Assembly: GCF_900168325.1 (NCBI RefSeq)
Contig: NZ_FVZE01000005.1
Location: 1-64,000, forward strand
Direction of reading: 5' to 3'
DNA: 64,000 nt
From: Novosphingobium mathurense
Lineage (GTDB): Bacteria > Pseudomonadota > Alphaproteobacteria > Sphingomonadales > Sphingomonadaceae
The notes under the pieces are model-generated. The model searched no databases. It saw nothing but the letters and a program-made list of their open reading frames with translations, and was not told the DNA's origin. The position numbers and the translations under genes were made by a program. This document shows, one piece after another, positions 6,643 to 15,406 of the stretch (the first letter of the stretch is position 1; every line of letters starts with the position of its first letter).

Positions 6643-8373
6643 TCAGAAGACGGCGTGGGGCGCGTCTTCGTGCATCATGGCCTTCCGCACCAGCGGGATT
6701 GGCGGGCCGCCGTAGCTCAGGAAAGTGTCGTGGAACTGCTTCCATGCGCCGCGGCCGCCGCGGCTGGCGGTCCAGTCGTCGCGCAGCTTGCGAATCATCA
6801 GCTTGCCCAGCGTGTAGTTGAGGTAGGCCGGATCATAGGTTCCGCGCGCGGCCTGCTGTTCGGCTGTGCCTTCGTCCTGGTAGCACTCGGTCATGAACAT
6901 GCGCTTGGATTGCTCCTGCGTCATGCCGCGTGCGTGCAGCCCGATTGCCGACAGATAGCGGCAATTGCGCAGCAGGGCGTTGGAGAGCTCACCGACGTGG
7001 ACACCGGGATCGCCGTCGCCAAGGCCGGCATCCCACATCATTTCCTCGGCATAGTGCGCCCAGCCTTCGGCGAAGGCATAGCCAACCCACAGGCGGCCCA
7101 CCCATGACGGCGAGCGGTTGGAGTGGAGGAACTGCAGGAAGTGGCCGGGCATGACTTCATGCACCGAGGTGAACATCAGGTCGTTCTTCCCCGGAATGTA
7201 GTCCTGCTGTATCTGCTTCGACCACGAAGGGTCGGGCGGCGAGATGTAATAGATTGAGGGGATGCCCTTCTCGAACGGACCGGGCGGGTCGATGTAGGCG
7301 GAGTTCTGCCGGTTGTAGGGCGGACTTTCCTCGACCAGCGCCTGCTCGGTGCCGGGAATCGTGACGAGGTCGTGCGCGCGCACGAAGGCGGTGAGATCGG
7401 GGATCTGCTTGCGCGCGGCGGTGACCGGTCCGCCTTCGGGCTTGTCGGCCCGCATCTTGTCGAAGCAGCCTTGAATGTCCTTGTCCGGAGCATAGGCGGC
7501 GCAAGCCTTCTGCAACGCTTCCTGGTTGCGCTTGAGATCGGCCCGGCCAACGGCCTCGAGCGTGTCCAGCGGGGCGTCGACCGCTTCGGTCGCGGCCAGC
7601 ATGCGCGAGAAACGCGCGGCGCCCAATGCGTAGTCCTGCGTCGGCGTGGCCGTGGCAAGCCAGTCCGCAAGCTGCTGCATCGCATTCGCCGCGGCTTCGG
7701 ACGTGGCCTTGAACTCGGCCTGCAGCGCCGGGTCCTGCACGTCGGCAAAGGCGGCGCGGGCATCGCCGCGATAGTATTCCGCGAAGCCGCCGAAGCCGGC
7801 GACGCCCAGCCTGATGAAGCTGGCGGGCATCTGCGACTTTAGGTTGGCGCGGATATTCTTCGCGGCCATCGGCACGGCCTTGAAGAAGCTGATCATCGCC
7901 TTCATCCGCGTCGCCTTGTCGGCATAGTTGCGGCTGACATAGACATTCGGGTCGAGCCCGCCGTTGATGTACCAGGTCGGGTTGGTGTGCGGCTGGTCCG
8001 CGTCTTCGATCCAGAACAGGCTGCCCTTGGCTACCTGCACGAGGTAATCGCGCTCGAACCGGTCGGCCTCGGACAGGCCGGTGAAGGCATTGGCCTGATC
8101 TATCACCGAGTGGAGGAAGGCCGCGCGCTTGGCGAGACCTGCCTCGCTCCAGTCGGGCAGCCTGCCGTCGAACTGGTGCGCGCCCTGATAGACGGCGAAG
8201 GCCGGGTCTTCGGCCATCCAGCCCTCGATGGTCTTCTGGACGAAGGCCTTCCATGCACTTGCGGGGGCTTCGGCCGCAGGCGCGGCAGCCATTGGCGTTT
8301 CAGGTGGGGGCGCGGCGGTTGCACAGCCTCCCATTGCAAGGCAGGCGAGGCCTGCCAGCAGTCTGTGTTTCAT
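6643..8373 (-). CDS. DUF885-family lipoprotein
   Basis: A 576-residue exported protein. It starts with MKHRLLAGLACLAMGGC, a lipoprotein signal with the acylated Cys at 17, followed by an Ala/Pro-rich linker. The remainder is a DUF885 domain, recognised by its length and by HEVMPGHFLQFLH, an HExxxGH-type helix suggesting a metal centre, and by YAFAEGWAHYAEEMM downstream. DUF885 proteins are abundant in sphingomonads and are regarded as putative periplasmic metallopeptidases or hydrolases; the substrate is unknown. It is transcribed alone toward tRNA-Thr. A GC-rich inverted repeat at 6574-6605, beyond its stop, could end transcription but lacks a good T-run. Confidence 0.85.
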   Translation of the reverse strand: MKHRLLAGLACLAMGGCATAAPPPETPMAAAPAAEAPASAWKAFVQKTIEGWMAEDPAFAVYQGAHQFDGRLPDWSEAGLAKRAAFLHSVIDQANAFTGLSEADRFERDYLVQVAKGSLFWIEDADQPHTNPTWYINGGLDPNVYVSRNYADKATRMKAMISFFKAVPMAAKNIRANLKSQMPASFIRLGVAGFGGFAEYYRGDARAAFADVQDPALQAEFKATSEAAANAMQQLADWLATATPTQDYALGAARFSRMLAATEAVDAPLDTLEAVGRADLKRNQEALQKACAAYAPDKDIQGCFDKMRADKPEGGPVTAARKQIPDLTAFVRAHDLVTIPGTEQALVEESPPYNRQNSAYIDPPGPFEKGIPSIYYISPPDPSWSKQIQQDYIPGKNDLMFTSVHEVMPGHFLQFLHSNRSPSWVGRLWVGYAFAEGWAHYAEEMMWDAGLGDGDPGVHVGELSNALLRNCRYLSAIGLHARGMTQEQSKRMFMTECYQDEGTAEQQAARGTYDPAYLNYTLGKLMIRKLRDDWTASRGGRGAWKQFHDTFLSYGGPPIPLVRKAMMHEDAPHAVF

Positions 8374-8453
8374 GAGATAGTGTGTCCCTATCGGTTTGGT
8401 GGAGCGACGCCCGGACCGGGGGGAGGGGCGCCCTCGATGCGACAGGTTGTGGT

Positions 8454-9362
8454 CTATGCCGCGCCGAAGGTCCAGCCTTCTGTGCGGGCCAATTCCGGCG
8501 TCAGTTCAGCCGGTTGCCAGAGCGCCGGATCGAAGGCGGCGCGGCGCAACCAGGCGGCGGTGAGCAGCGCGTCGGTGGTGTGGTCGTCGATCGGGCCGCT
8601 ACCTGCAACAGGCGGCGAAGCCAGCGCTGCAAGGGCATCTGACAGCGCTTCGAACGTCGTCATCTTGGCGCGCGAGGCCGAGCGGCCCGCGGCTACCGCA
8701 GCGAGCGTCGTGTAGATCTCGACGATGACGGAGCCGTGCGCCGGCAGCGGGTCGATGGGCCAGACCGGCACCGTGCCGCCAAGGCGATGGAGCATGCGCA
8801 TCCCGGTCAGGCTGGACTTGCCGACTTGCGCCGCGCCGACGAGGTTGAAGTTCGAATAGGGCTTGCAGCCTGCCCGGGCCTGCGCCTCTTCGGTCACGCG
8901 CATGCGTCCGCGCCGGTGCGCGGCGTCGGGCAGGTGGAACTGCGCACCCTCGCGCCCGCCATGGCGGCGAAAATAGGCGCTGGCCTGCGCGTGATCGACG
9001 AAGCTGGTGGCGCACAGGTCTGCATCCCTTTCGCAGACTGCATCGATCAGGGCCCACAGGCCACGCGCATGATCCGGGCTTTCGGCCCAGCCCGGGAAGA
9101 AGGCCCCGGCATCGGCGAAAGGCAGCGAGATGCCGAGGTCCAGCCCGACCAGCGTGTCATCGGGAAGGTCGTTGCGCAGGAAGTCGAGCACGTCGCGGCG
9201 CGACCATACGGGGTGATGGGCAGGGTGCAGGGCTTGCGGCGCGGCGCCGGTCAGGTCGCACAGGCCCACGGCGATCCCTTTCTGCCGGGTGCCGATGGCG
9301 CCGGACCAGTCGATCGCCACGAAGTGCCGGAAGCGCGGCGCGTCTTGCGCTGCCGCGCTCAC
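8454..9362 (-). CDS. DUF429-like predicted RNase H-fold protein
   Basis: A 302-residue cytoplasmic protein. Key features are an N-terminal FVAIDWSGAIG strand with an acidic residue, VGLDLGISLPF in the first third, VEIYTTLAA in the middle, and DDHTTDALLTAAWLR near the end. These are acidic residues laid out as in DUF429/COG2410 'predicted nuclease, RNase H fold' proteins. The frame stays open far upstream, but the start is best placed at the GTG at 9362, which overlaps the rarA stop as GTGA and gives a family-sized product. Coupling to rarA hints at a role in DNA metabolism, though this is inference. The fold assignment is moderate. Confidence 0.65.
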   Translation of the reverse strand: MSAAAQDAPRFRHFVAIDWSGAIGTRQKGIAVGLCDLTGAAPQALHPAHHPVWSRRDVLDFLRNDLPDDTLVGLDLGISLPFADAGAFFPGWAESPDHARGLWALIDAVCERDADLCATSFVDHAQASAYFRRHGGREGAQFHLPDAAHRRGRMRVTEEAQARAGCKPYSNFNLVGAAQVGKSSLTGMRMLHRLGGTVPVWPIDPLPAHGSVIVEIYTTLAAVAAGRSASRAKMTTFEALSDALAALASPPVAGSGPIDDHTTDALLTAAWLRRAAFDPALWQPAELTPELARTEGWTFGAA

Positions 9363-10678
9363 TGCTCGCGCCGCTCGGCGCGCTTGCGGTTCCACCAGTC
9401 GATGCGCTTGAGGATCTCGCGTTCGAAGCCGCGCTCGACCGGCGCATAGTAGGTTTGCGGATCCATCTCTTCGGGCCAGTAGTTGTCGCCGGAAAAGCCG
9501 TCTGGCGCGTCGTGGTCGTAGGCGTAGTCCTTGCCGTAGCCGATGTCCTTCATCAGCTTGGTCGGCGCGTTGAGGATATTGGCGGGCGGGCTGAGCGAGC
9601 CGGTTTCCTTCGCGCTGCGGAACGAGGACTTGAAGGCCATGTAAGCTGCGTTCGACTTGGGCGCGGTGGCGAGGTAGAGGCAGGCCTGCACGATCGCCAG
9701 TTCGCCTTCGGGCGAGCCGAGGAATTCGTAGGCGTCTTTCGCGGCAAGGCACTGGACCAGTGCTTGCGGGTCGGCCAGTCCGACGTCTTCCGAGGCGAAG
9801 CGTACCAGCCGGCGCAGGACGTAGAGCGGTTCCTCGCCTGCCGTCAGCATCCGGGCAAGGTAATAGAGCGCGGCCTGCGGATCGGAACCGCGCAGGCTTT
9901 TGTGCAGAGCCGAGATCAGGTTGTAGTGGCCGTCGCGGTCCTTGTCGTAGACGGCCATGCGCCGTTGCAGGAACTGGCCGAGCCCGGCCGGATCGAGCTT
10001 TTCCGCGATCTTGGCGGCATAGAGCGTTTCGGCCTGGTTGAGCAGGAAGCGGCCGTCGCCATCTGCCGAGGCGATCAGCGCCTCGCGCGCGTCGGCATCG
10101 AGGGGCAGGGGGCCTTCAAGCGCTTCGGCCTTGTCGAGCAGGGCGCCCAGGGCATCTGCGTCGAGGCGGTGCAGGATCAGCACTTGCGCCCGGCTGAGCA
10201 AAGCGGCGTTGAGCGCGAAGCTGGGGTTCTCGGTGGTCGCCCCGACCAGGGTTACGGTGCCGCGCTCGACGAAGGGCAGGAAGCCATCCTGCTGGGCCCG
10301 GTTGAAGCGGTGGATCTCGTCCACGAAGAGCAGGGTCCGCTGCCCGGCCCTGGCCGCCACTTCGGCCTCTGCGAACGCCTTCTTGAGATCCGCGACGCCC
10401 GAAAAAACGGCGGAGACCGCGGCAAAGCGCATCCCCACGGCATCTGCCAGCAGGCGCGCTGTGCTGGTCTTGCCGGTGCCCGGCGGCCCCCACAGGATCA
10501 TCGAGGACAGGCGCCCGGCAGCGACCATGCGCCCGATCGCGCCTTCCGGCCCGGTCAGGTGCTCCTGTCCGACCACATCGGCCAGGGTGCGCGGCCGCAG
10601 CCGATCGGCGAGCGGAGCATCCTCGCGCGGTTCGTCGCGAGGCGTGGCTGGAATATCGTCGGCAAACAGGTCGGCCAT
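9359..10678 (-). CDS. rarA: replication-associated recombination protein A (MgsA/RarA)
   Basis: A 439-residue AAA+ ATPase acting at stalled replication forks. It has the family's N-terminal LADRLRPRTLADVVGQEHL, Walker A GPPGTGKTSTA, Walker B LLFVDEIHRFN, sensor region GATTENPSFALNAALLSRA, and the C-terminal clamp-loader-like tetramerisation part (FASEDVGLADPQAL, ILNAPTKLMKDIGYGKDYAYDHD). The length is normal. The start is the ATG at 10678. Its last codons overlap the downstream DUF429-like gene by four bases, so the two are translationally coupled. Confidence 0.96.
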   Translation of the reverse strand: MADLFADDIPATPRDEPREDAPLADRLRPRTLADVVGQEHLTGPEGAIGRMVAAGRLSSMILWGPPGTGKTSTARLLADAVGMRFAAVSAVFSGVADLKKAFAEAEVAARAGQRTLLFVDEIHRFNRAQQDGFLPFVERGTVTLVGATTENPSFALNAALLSRAQVLILHRLDADALGALLDKAEALEGPLPLDADAREALIASADGDGRFLLNQAETLYAAKIAEKLDPAGLGQFLQRRMAVYDKDRDGHYNLISALHKSLRGSDPQAALYYLARMLTAGEEPLYVLRRLVRFASEDVGLADPQALVQCLAAKDAYEFLGSPEGELAIVQACLYLATAPKSNAAYMAFKSSFRSAKETGSLSPPANILNAPTKLMKDIGYGKDYAYDHDAPDGFSGDNYWPEEMDPQTYYAPVERGFEREILKRIDWWNRKRAERREQ

Positions 10679-10771
10679 GGGGCTTATCTAGCGAGAGTCG
10701 CGCGCAATTGCACCGGCCTGCCGAGCGCGATAGGCTTGCGCCCACAAGGAAATGCGAAAAAGGGGGATGCG

Positions 10772-11209
10772 ATGGACGAGCGGCCCAACGTCAGGACCCC
10801 GTGGTACTTCTGGGCGGCAGCGCTGCTGTCGATCCCATGGAATGCCTTCGGCTGCCTCGACTTCACCCTGACGGTGACGCGCAGCCCGACCTACCTTGCG
10901 CAGTTTCCGCCCGAAATGATCGACTATGTCGACTCTTTTCCCGGCTGGGCGATCGTTGCATGGGCGCTGGGGGCCTGGGGCGCGCTGCTCGGTTCGGTCC
11001 TGCTGGTCATGCGTTCACGCTGGACTATCGCGGCTTTTGCCGCTTCGCTGCTGGGTCTTGCGCTGACAACGGTCTACCAGTGGACCGGCGAGGCGCCCGC
11101 GACCGTCACCGGAGCGGGCGGACTTGCGATGACCGCGCTGATCTGGATCGTCGCCATTGCCCTGCTGTGGTTCGCCGTGCGCATGCGGGCGCGCGGCGTG
11201 CTGAGCTGA
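10772..11209 (+). CDS. small inner-membrane protein, four predicted helices
   Basis: A 145-residue protein starting MDERPNVRTPWYFWAAALL at an ATG preceded by AGGGGG. Hydrophobic stretches near residues 10-27, 48-75, 82-98 and 115-138 predict four membrane helices with short loops. This type of 'hypothetical membrane protein' is common in sphingomonads, but I do not recognise a named family. The frame is open for a long way upstream because it is antisense to rarA; the ATG at 10772 is the first start outside that gene. It diverges from rarA and converges on the glycosyltransferase gene. Confidence 0.75.
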   Translation: MDERPNVRTPWYFWAAALLSIPWNAFGCLDFTLTVTRSPTYLAQFPPEMIDYVDSFPGWAIVAWALGAWGALLGSVLLVMRSRWTIAAFAASLLGLALTTVYQWTGEAPATVTGAGGLAMTALIWIVAIALLWFAVRMRARGVLS

Positions 11210-11225
11210 GAGCGCCGGCGCGCGG

Positions 11226-12398
11226 TCAGGCCCGGGTGCCGGGCTTCTGGCGGATCAGGCGGATGTAGGTGTCGGCGACGGCCTGGTTGATCTTGTCCCA
11301 GCTGAACTCGGCGGCGCGATCCTCGCCGGCCCTGCCGTGGGCGAGCCGCAGAGCCGGGTCCTCGATGTAGGACTTGAGCGCCTCGGCGAACTGGTGGATT
11401 GCGCCGGGCGGCAGCAGGCGGCCGGAAACGCGATCATCGACGAGGCTCTGGCTGCCGGTCGCGGCGGCGGCGACGACGGGCAGGCCGCAGGCCATCGCCT
11501 CCAGCGTGACATTGCCGAAGGTCTCGGTGACCGAGGGATTGAACAGCAGGTCCATGCAGGCGACGGCACGGCCCAGGTCGGCACCCTGCTGGAAGCCGAC
11601 GAAAGCGGCGCCGGGCAGGCGCGCTTCGAACCATTCGCGGGCCGGGCCTTCGCCAATTACGAGGACCTTGTACTTGACGTTGCGGCGGCGCAGTTCGTCG
11701 AGCGTGTCGGAAAAGACGTCGAGGCCCTTTTCCATCACCAGCCGGCCAAGGAAGCCGATCGCCACTTCGTCGTCCGCAATACCGTGGGCGCGGCGCCAGT
11801 CGAGGTCGCGGCGGCCCGGGTGGAAGATCTCGCGGTCGACACCGCGCGACCAGATGGAGACGTCATAGTTCATGCGCTGTTCGCGCAGGAGTTGCGCCAT
11901 CGATTCGGACGGCGCGACCAGAGCGTCGCAGCGGCGATAGAAGCGGCGCAGGATCGCTTCGACGACCGGTTCGCCCCAGGCCATGTTGTAGTAGCGCAAG
12001 TAGGTTTCGAAGCGGGTATGGACCGAGGCCAGCACCGGCAGGTCGCGCTTGCGCGCCCAGGTCACGGCCTGGTGGCCTACCGGGTCGGGTGAGGAGACGT
12101 GGACGATGTTGGGCGCGAAGGCCTTGAGATCCTTGCGCGCCTTGCCGAGGATCGAAAGCGGGATGCGATATTCCGAGCGCGAGGGAATGGGCATGGAGTG
12201 CACGCCGATCAGGTCGCCAGTCGGTTCGAATGCGGGTTGGGGCACCACCGGCGCATAGACGCGCACCTTGGCGCCCTGGCGCAGGAGATACTCGGCGAGA
12301 CGGTTGAGGGCCTGGTTGGCCCCGTCACGAACGTAATTGTAGTTGCCCGAAAACAGGGCGATGCGCAGGTCGGCGGTGTCCATGGTGGCGAGCGCCAT
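11226..12398 (-). CDS. GT4-family glycosyltransferase (mannosyltransferase-like)
   Basis: A 390-residue GT-B enzyme. The N-terminal domain starts LRIALFSGNYNYVRDGANQA, the acceptor-side pattern of the family containing MgtA/PimB-type mannosyltransferases. The C-terminal nucleotide-sugar domain carries GFLGRLVMEKGLDVF and the EX7E motif ETFGNVTLEAMACGLPVVA. It has no signal peptide and probably acts at the cytoplasmic face on a lipid acceptor. The start is either the ATG at 12398 or the one five codons in. It appears to be transcribed alone; the donor sugar cannot be told from the sequence. Confidence 0.85.
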   Translation of the reverse strand: MALATMDTADLRIALFSGNYNYVRDGANQALNRLAEYLLRQGAKVRVYAPVVPQPAFEPTGDLIGVHSMPIPSRSEYRIPLSILGKARKDLKAFAPNIVHVSSPDPVGHQAVTWARKRDLPVLASVHTRFETYLRYYNMAWGEPVVEAILRRFYRRCDALVAPSESMAQLLREQRMNYDVSIWSRGVDREIFHPGRRDLDWRRAHGIADDEVAIGFLGRLVMEKGLDVFSDTLDELRRRNVKYKVLVIGEGPAREWFEARLPGAAFVGFQQGADLGRAVACMDLLFNPSVTETFGNVTLEAMACGLPVVAAAATGSQSLVDDRVSGRLLPPGAIHQFAEALKSYIEDPALRLAHGRAGEDRAAEFSWDKINQAVADTYIRLIRQKPGTRA

Positions 12399-12523
12399 AG
12401 CCTCCCCCGCCTCGCTTGGCGAGGGGGAGAGGTTCTGGATGGCATCCGAAGATGAACGAAATAGGGCGCGGCTTGCGTTTATGTCACGCAGGGACGCCCG
12501 CCCGGATGTGCCGCATGGGCCGA

Positions 12524-13009
12524 TCAGTGACGATAGCGCCGTTCGTAGCGGTCATCCCGGTCATGATAACGGCGATCACGGCGCCAGTCGCGGCGATCAT
12601 GGCGCCAGTCACGGCGGTCGTGGCGCCAGTCGTGGCGGTCCCGACCCCAGTCGTGGCCACGGCTCCAGCGTTCCCGATAATAGCGTCCGTAATAACGATC
12701 GTAGTAGCGGTCGCGGTAATAACGGTTCGGACGACCCTCGTAGTAATAGTAATACCCCGGATGGTCACGCACGGTCACATAGCGGCGCGAGGGGTAGTAA
12801 TCGCGGTCGTAGTAATAACGGTCGCCATCGTCGGCCAGCGCTGCGCCGACCGCGAGGCCGATCAGGCCCGCACCGATCGCAATGGCTGCGTCGTCGCCGC
12901 CGTGTCGACGGTCATGCGCCTCGACCGGTGCGGCCATGGCAAGCGTCGAGGCCGCCAGCACGGCACCGAGGCCGAGTTTGGTGGCGAGGGATTTCAGTCT
13001 GGATTTCAT
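12524..13009 (-). CDS. secreted Arg/Tyr/His-rich repeat protein
   Basis: A 161-residue exported protein. Residues 1-31 are a Sec signal (basic start, GLGAVLAASTLAMAAPVEA), then a short Gly/Ala glycine-zipper-like segment (AIAIGAGLIGLAVGAALA). The rest is low complexity: RYYYDRDYYPSRRY, repeated RYYD/RYY units, and a tail of four imperfect HDWRHDRRD-type repeats. The mature protein is strongly basic and aromatic. Similar proteins are common and uncharacterised in sphingomonads, perhaps envelope-associated. Both other frames on the opposite strand are long here only because of the repeat; signal peptide and codon use favour this one. Confidence 0.75.
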   Translation of the reverse strand: MKSRLKSLATKLGLGAVLAASTLAMAAPVEAHDRRHGGDDAAIAIGAGLIGLAVGAALADDGDRYYYDRDYYPSRRYVTVRDHPGYYYYYEGRPNRYYRDRYYDRYYGRYYRERWSRGHDWGRDRHDWRHDRRDWRHDRRDWRRDRRYHDRDDRYERRYRH

Positions 13010-13174
13010 GTGGGCGTCTCCCTTCGGATGGCCAACCGGGTGACGGCGGTATCGGTGGGCACGTTAGAGGGAGACCATGGCCGGCCGGGACTGAACCGGC
13101 ACTGAACCTGTCGCAATTTGTAACAGGCCGTGCCGCGCACGCGGCAAGCCGATTGTGCAGTGACGCACTGTACG

Positions 13175-13196
13175 CTTCGGCAGGCTCAGGGCGAGC
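13175..13196 (+). repeat. dispersed short repeat (REP-like), copy 1
   Basis: A 22-base GC-rich unit, beginning CTTCGGCAGG and ending GGGCGAGC, matches 19 of 22 bases with the inverse of 34591-34612. Similar units are scattered between genes in many sphingomonad genomes. Both copies here are outside coding regions, near gene ends. Confidence 0.55.
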
Positions 13197-13234
13197 CGAG
13201 GTCTGCGGGCGAATCGGCCTGACCCGCACCAAGA

Positions 13235-13270
13235 AAAAAGCCTCCCCGAGATGGCCCGGGGAGGCTTTTT
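13235..13270 (-). terminator. rho-independent terminator after typA
   Basis: A perfect 13-base inverted repeat (AAAAAGCCTCCCC at 13235-13247 and its complement at 13258-13270) with a 10-base loop. The A-tract becomes a U-tract on the minus strand, directly after the typA stop. The symmetrical T-tract on the other side makes it potentially bidirectional. Confidence 0.88.
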
Positions 13271-13278
13271 GGATCGGT

Positions 13279-15111
13279 TTACGCCGCTTCCTTCTTGCGG
13301 CTGGCCTTCTTGCGCTCGTGCGGATCGAGGATCGCCTTGCGCAGACGGATCGACTGCGGCGTGACTTCGACCATTTCGTCGTCGTCGATGTAGGCGATCG
13401 CCTGCTCGAGCGTCATGACCCGCGGCGGGGTCAGGCGGATGGCGTCGTCCTTGCCGGTCGAACGGAAGTTCGTCAGCTGCTTCGACTTCATCGGGTTGAC
13501 TTCGAGATCGTCGGGCTTGGCGTTTTCGCCGATGATCATGCCCTCGTAGATCTTTTCCTGCGGCTTAACGAAGAGCACGCCGCGGTCTTCCAGCGAGTTG
13601 AGCGCATAGCCAACCGCTTCGCCGGTGCCGTTCGAGATCAGCACGCCGTTGAGGCGGCCCTCGATGGCGCCCTTGTGCGCGTCGTACTTCTCGAACAGGC
13701 GGTTCATGATGCCGGTGCCGCGGGTGTCCGAAAGGAACTCGCCGTGGTAGCCGATCAGGCCGCGCGACGGGGCCGAGAAGGTGATGCGGGTCTTGCCGGC
13801 ACCCGAGGGACGCATGTCGGTCAGCTCGGCCTTGCGGCGCTGCATCTTCTCGACGACGGTGCCAGAGTATTCGTCATCGACGTCGATCACGACAGTTTCA
13901 TACGGTTCGGTGCGGCTGCCTGCCTCGTCGGTGCCGAACAGCACGCGCGGACGGCTGATGCCGAGCTCGAAGCCTTCGCGGCGCATCGTCTCGATCAGGA
14001 CGCCGAGCTGGAGTTCGCCGCGGCCGGCAACTTCGAAGCTGTCCTTGTCGGCGGATTCGGTGACGCGGATGGCGACGTTGGTTTCCGCTTCGCGCATCAG
14101 GCGGTCGCGGATCATGCGGCTGGTGACCTTGTCGCCTTCACGGCCCGCGAGCGGCGAGTCGTTGACGGCAAAGCGCATGGCCAGCGTCGGCGGATCGATC
14201 GGCTGGGCCTGGATCGCATCGGTGACCGAGGGATCGGCGATCGTGTTCGAAACGGTGGCCTTTTCGAGGCCGGCGAGGGCGATGATGTCACCGGCGCGGG
14301 CTTCGTCCACCGGCACGCGGTCGAGGCCGCGGAAGGTCAGGACCTTGGTGGCGCGGCCGGTCTCGATCACCTTGCCGTCCATGTCGATGGCGCGGATCGG
14401 GTCGTTGACCTTGAGTGTGCCCGACTGGACGCGGCCGGTCAGCACGCGGCCCATGAAGTTGTCGCGGTCGAGCAGCGTCGCGAGGAACGAGAACGGCGCG
14501 TCCACGTCGAGGTTCGGCGCGGGGACGTGTTCGACGATCTTCTCGAACAGCGGGGTCAGCGTACCCTCGCGGGCGAGCGGGTCGTAGCTGGCGTAGCCGT
14601 TGCGGCCCGAGGCGTAGAGAGTCGGGAAGTCGAGCTGCTCGTCATTGGCGTCGAGGCTGACGAAGAGGTCGAACACTTCGTCGAGAACTTCGTCATGACG
14701 GCCGTCGGGGCGGTCGATCTTGTTGACGACGACGATCGGCTTGAGGCCGAGGCCGAGCGCCTTGCCGGTGACGAACTTGGTCTGCGGCATCGCGCCTTCC
14801 GAGCTGTCGACCAGAAGGATCACGCCGTCGACCATCGAGAGGATGCGCTCCACCTCGGCGCCGAAGTCGGCGTGGCCCGGCGTGTCGACGATGTTGATGC
14901 GGTAGCCGTTCCACTCGATCGAGGTCGGCTTCGCGAGAATGGTGATCCCGCGTTCCTTCTCGAGGTCGTTGGAGTCCATCGCGCGCTCTTCCACGCGCTG
15001 GTTGTCGCGGAAGGTGCCGGACTGGCGGAAAAGCTGGTCCACAAGCGTGGTCTTGCCGTGGTCGACGTGCGCAATGATCGCGATATTGCGCAAGGGAAGC
15101 GGGGCGGACAT
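13279..15111 (-). CDS. typA: ribosome-associated GTPase TypA/BipA
   Basis: A 610-residue translational GTPase that binds the ribosome and supports growth under stress and cold. The GTPase domain shows G1 AHVDHGKT, G3 DTPGHADFG and G4 NKIDRPD. EF-G-like domains II, III and V follow, then the BipA-specific C-terminal domain with [22 protein letters not shown]. It ends in a Lys/Arg-rich tail. The ATG at 15111 ([20 protein letters not shown]) is chosen over longer starts because it gives the family length. The strong terminator at 13235-13270 ends the transcript. Confidence 0.97.
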   Translation of the reverse strand: MSAPLPLRNIAIIAHVDHGKTTLVDQLFRQSGTFRDNQRVEERAMDSNDLEKERGITILAKPTSIEWNGYRINIVDTPGHADFGAEVERILSMVDGVILLVDSSEGAMPQTKFVTGKALGLGLKPIVVVNKIDRPDGRHDEVLDEVFDLFVSLDANDEQLDFPTLYASGRNGYASYDPLAREGTLTPLFEKIVEHVPAPNLDVDAPFSFLATLLDRDNFMGRVLTGRVQSGTLKVNDPIRAIDMDGKVIETGRATKVLTFRGLDRVPVDEARAGDIIALAGLEKATVSNTIADPSVTDAIQAQPIDPPTLAMRFAVNDSPLAGREGDKVTSRMIRDRLMREAETNVAIRVTESADKDSFEVAGRGELQLGVLIETMRREGFELGISRPRVLFGTDEAGSRTEPYETVVIDVDDEYSGTVVEKMQRRKAELTDMRPSGAGKTRITFSAPSRGLIGYHGEFLSDTRGTGIMNRLFEKYDAHKGAIEGRLNGVLISNGTGEAVGYALNSLEDRGVLFVKPQEKIYEGMIIGENAKPDDLEVNPMKSKQLTNFRSTGKDDAIRLTPPRVMTLEQAIAYIDDDEMVEVTPQSIRLRKAILDPHERKKASRKKEAA

Positions 15112-15232
15112 CGTTAGCCTTACAATTCGAGGGGGCCAAATGGCATCATCGCGGTGCTGTTTGCTGCACCGCAAAATTGCCGCGCCCTTAGCCGATGCGA
15201 GTGATTCCGGCAAGCGGTACTGCTTGTGCGGA

Positions 15233-15265
15233 CAATTGAACAATTGCTGTGGCGCGCGTGCCACA
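15233..15265. promoter_or_regulatory. paired CAATTG sites and hairpin in the typA/TonB-receptor divergent region
   Basis: Two CAATTG palindromes (15233-15238, 15241-15246) two bases apart are followed by an inverted repeat TGTGGC/GCCACA (15248-15265). They lie in the 295-base region between the divergent typA and receptor genes, where an operator would be expected. No regulator family is identified. Confidence 0.3.
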
Positions 15266-15406
15266 AGCATCGCCTATTTGTCGAAGATGGCAACGACTTA
15301 ATTGTGTCGCGTTGAATTCCCTCGTAATTGTCGAAGCACTGAATGCGGCGCGTACTGTGCAGCGATAGACGCAGGCCGCCCGACGGGTTTGTACAGCGAG
15401 GATGGC

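Noticed and set aside
12343..15117. 924-codon open frame antisense to typA and the Arg/Tyr-rich gene
   Set aside because: It mirrors well-supported genes; its start is in a low-complexity repeat and its product is composition-only.
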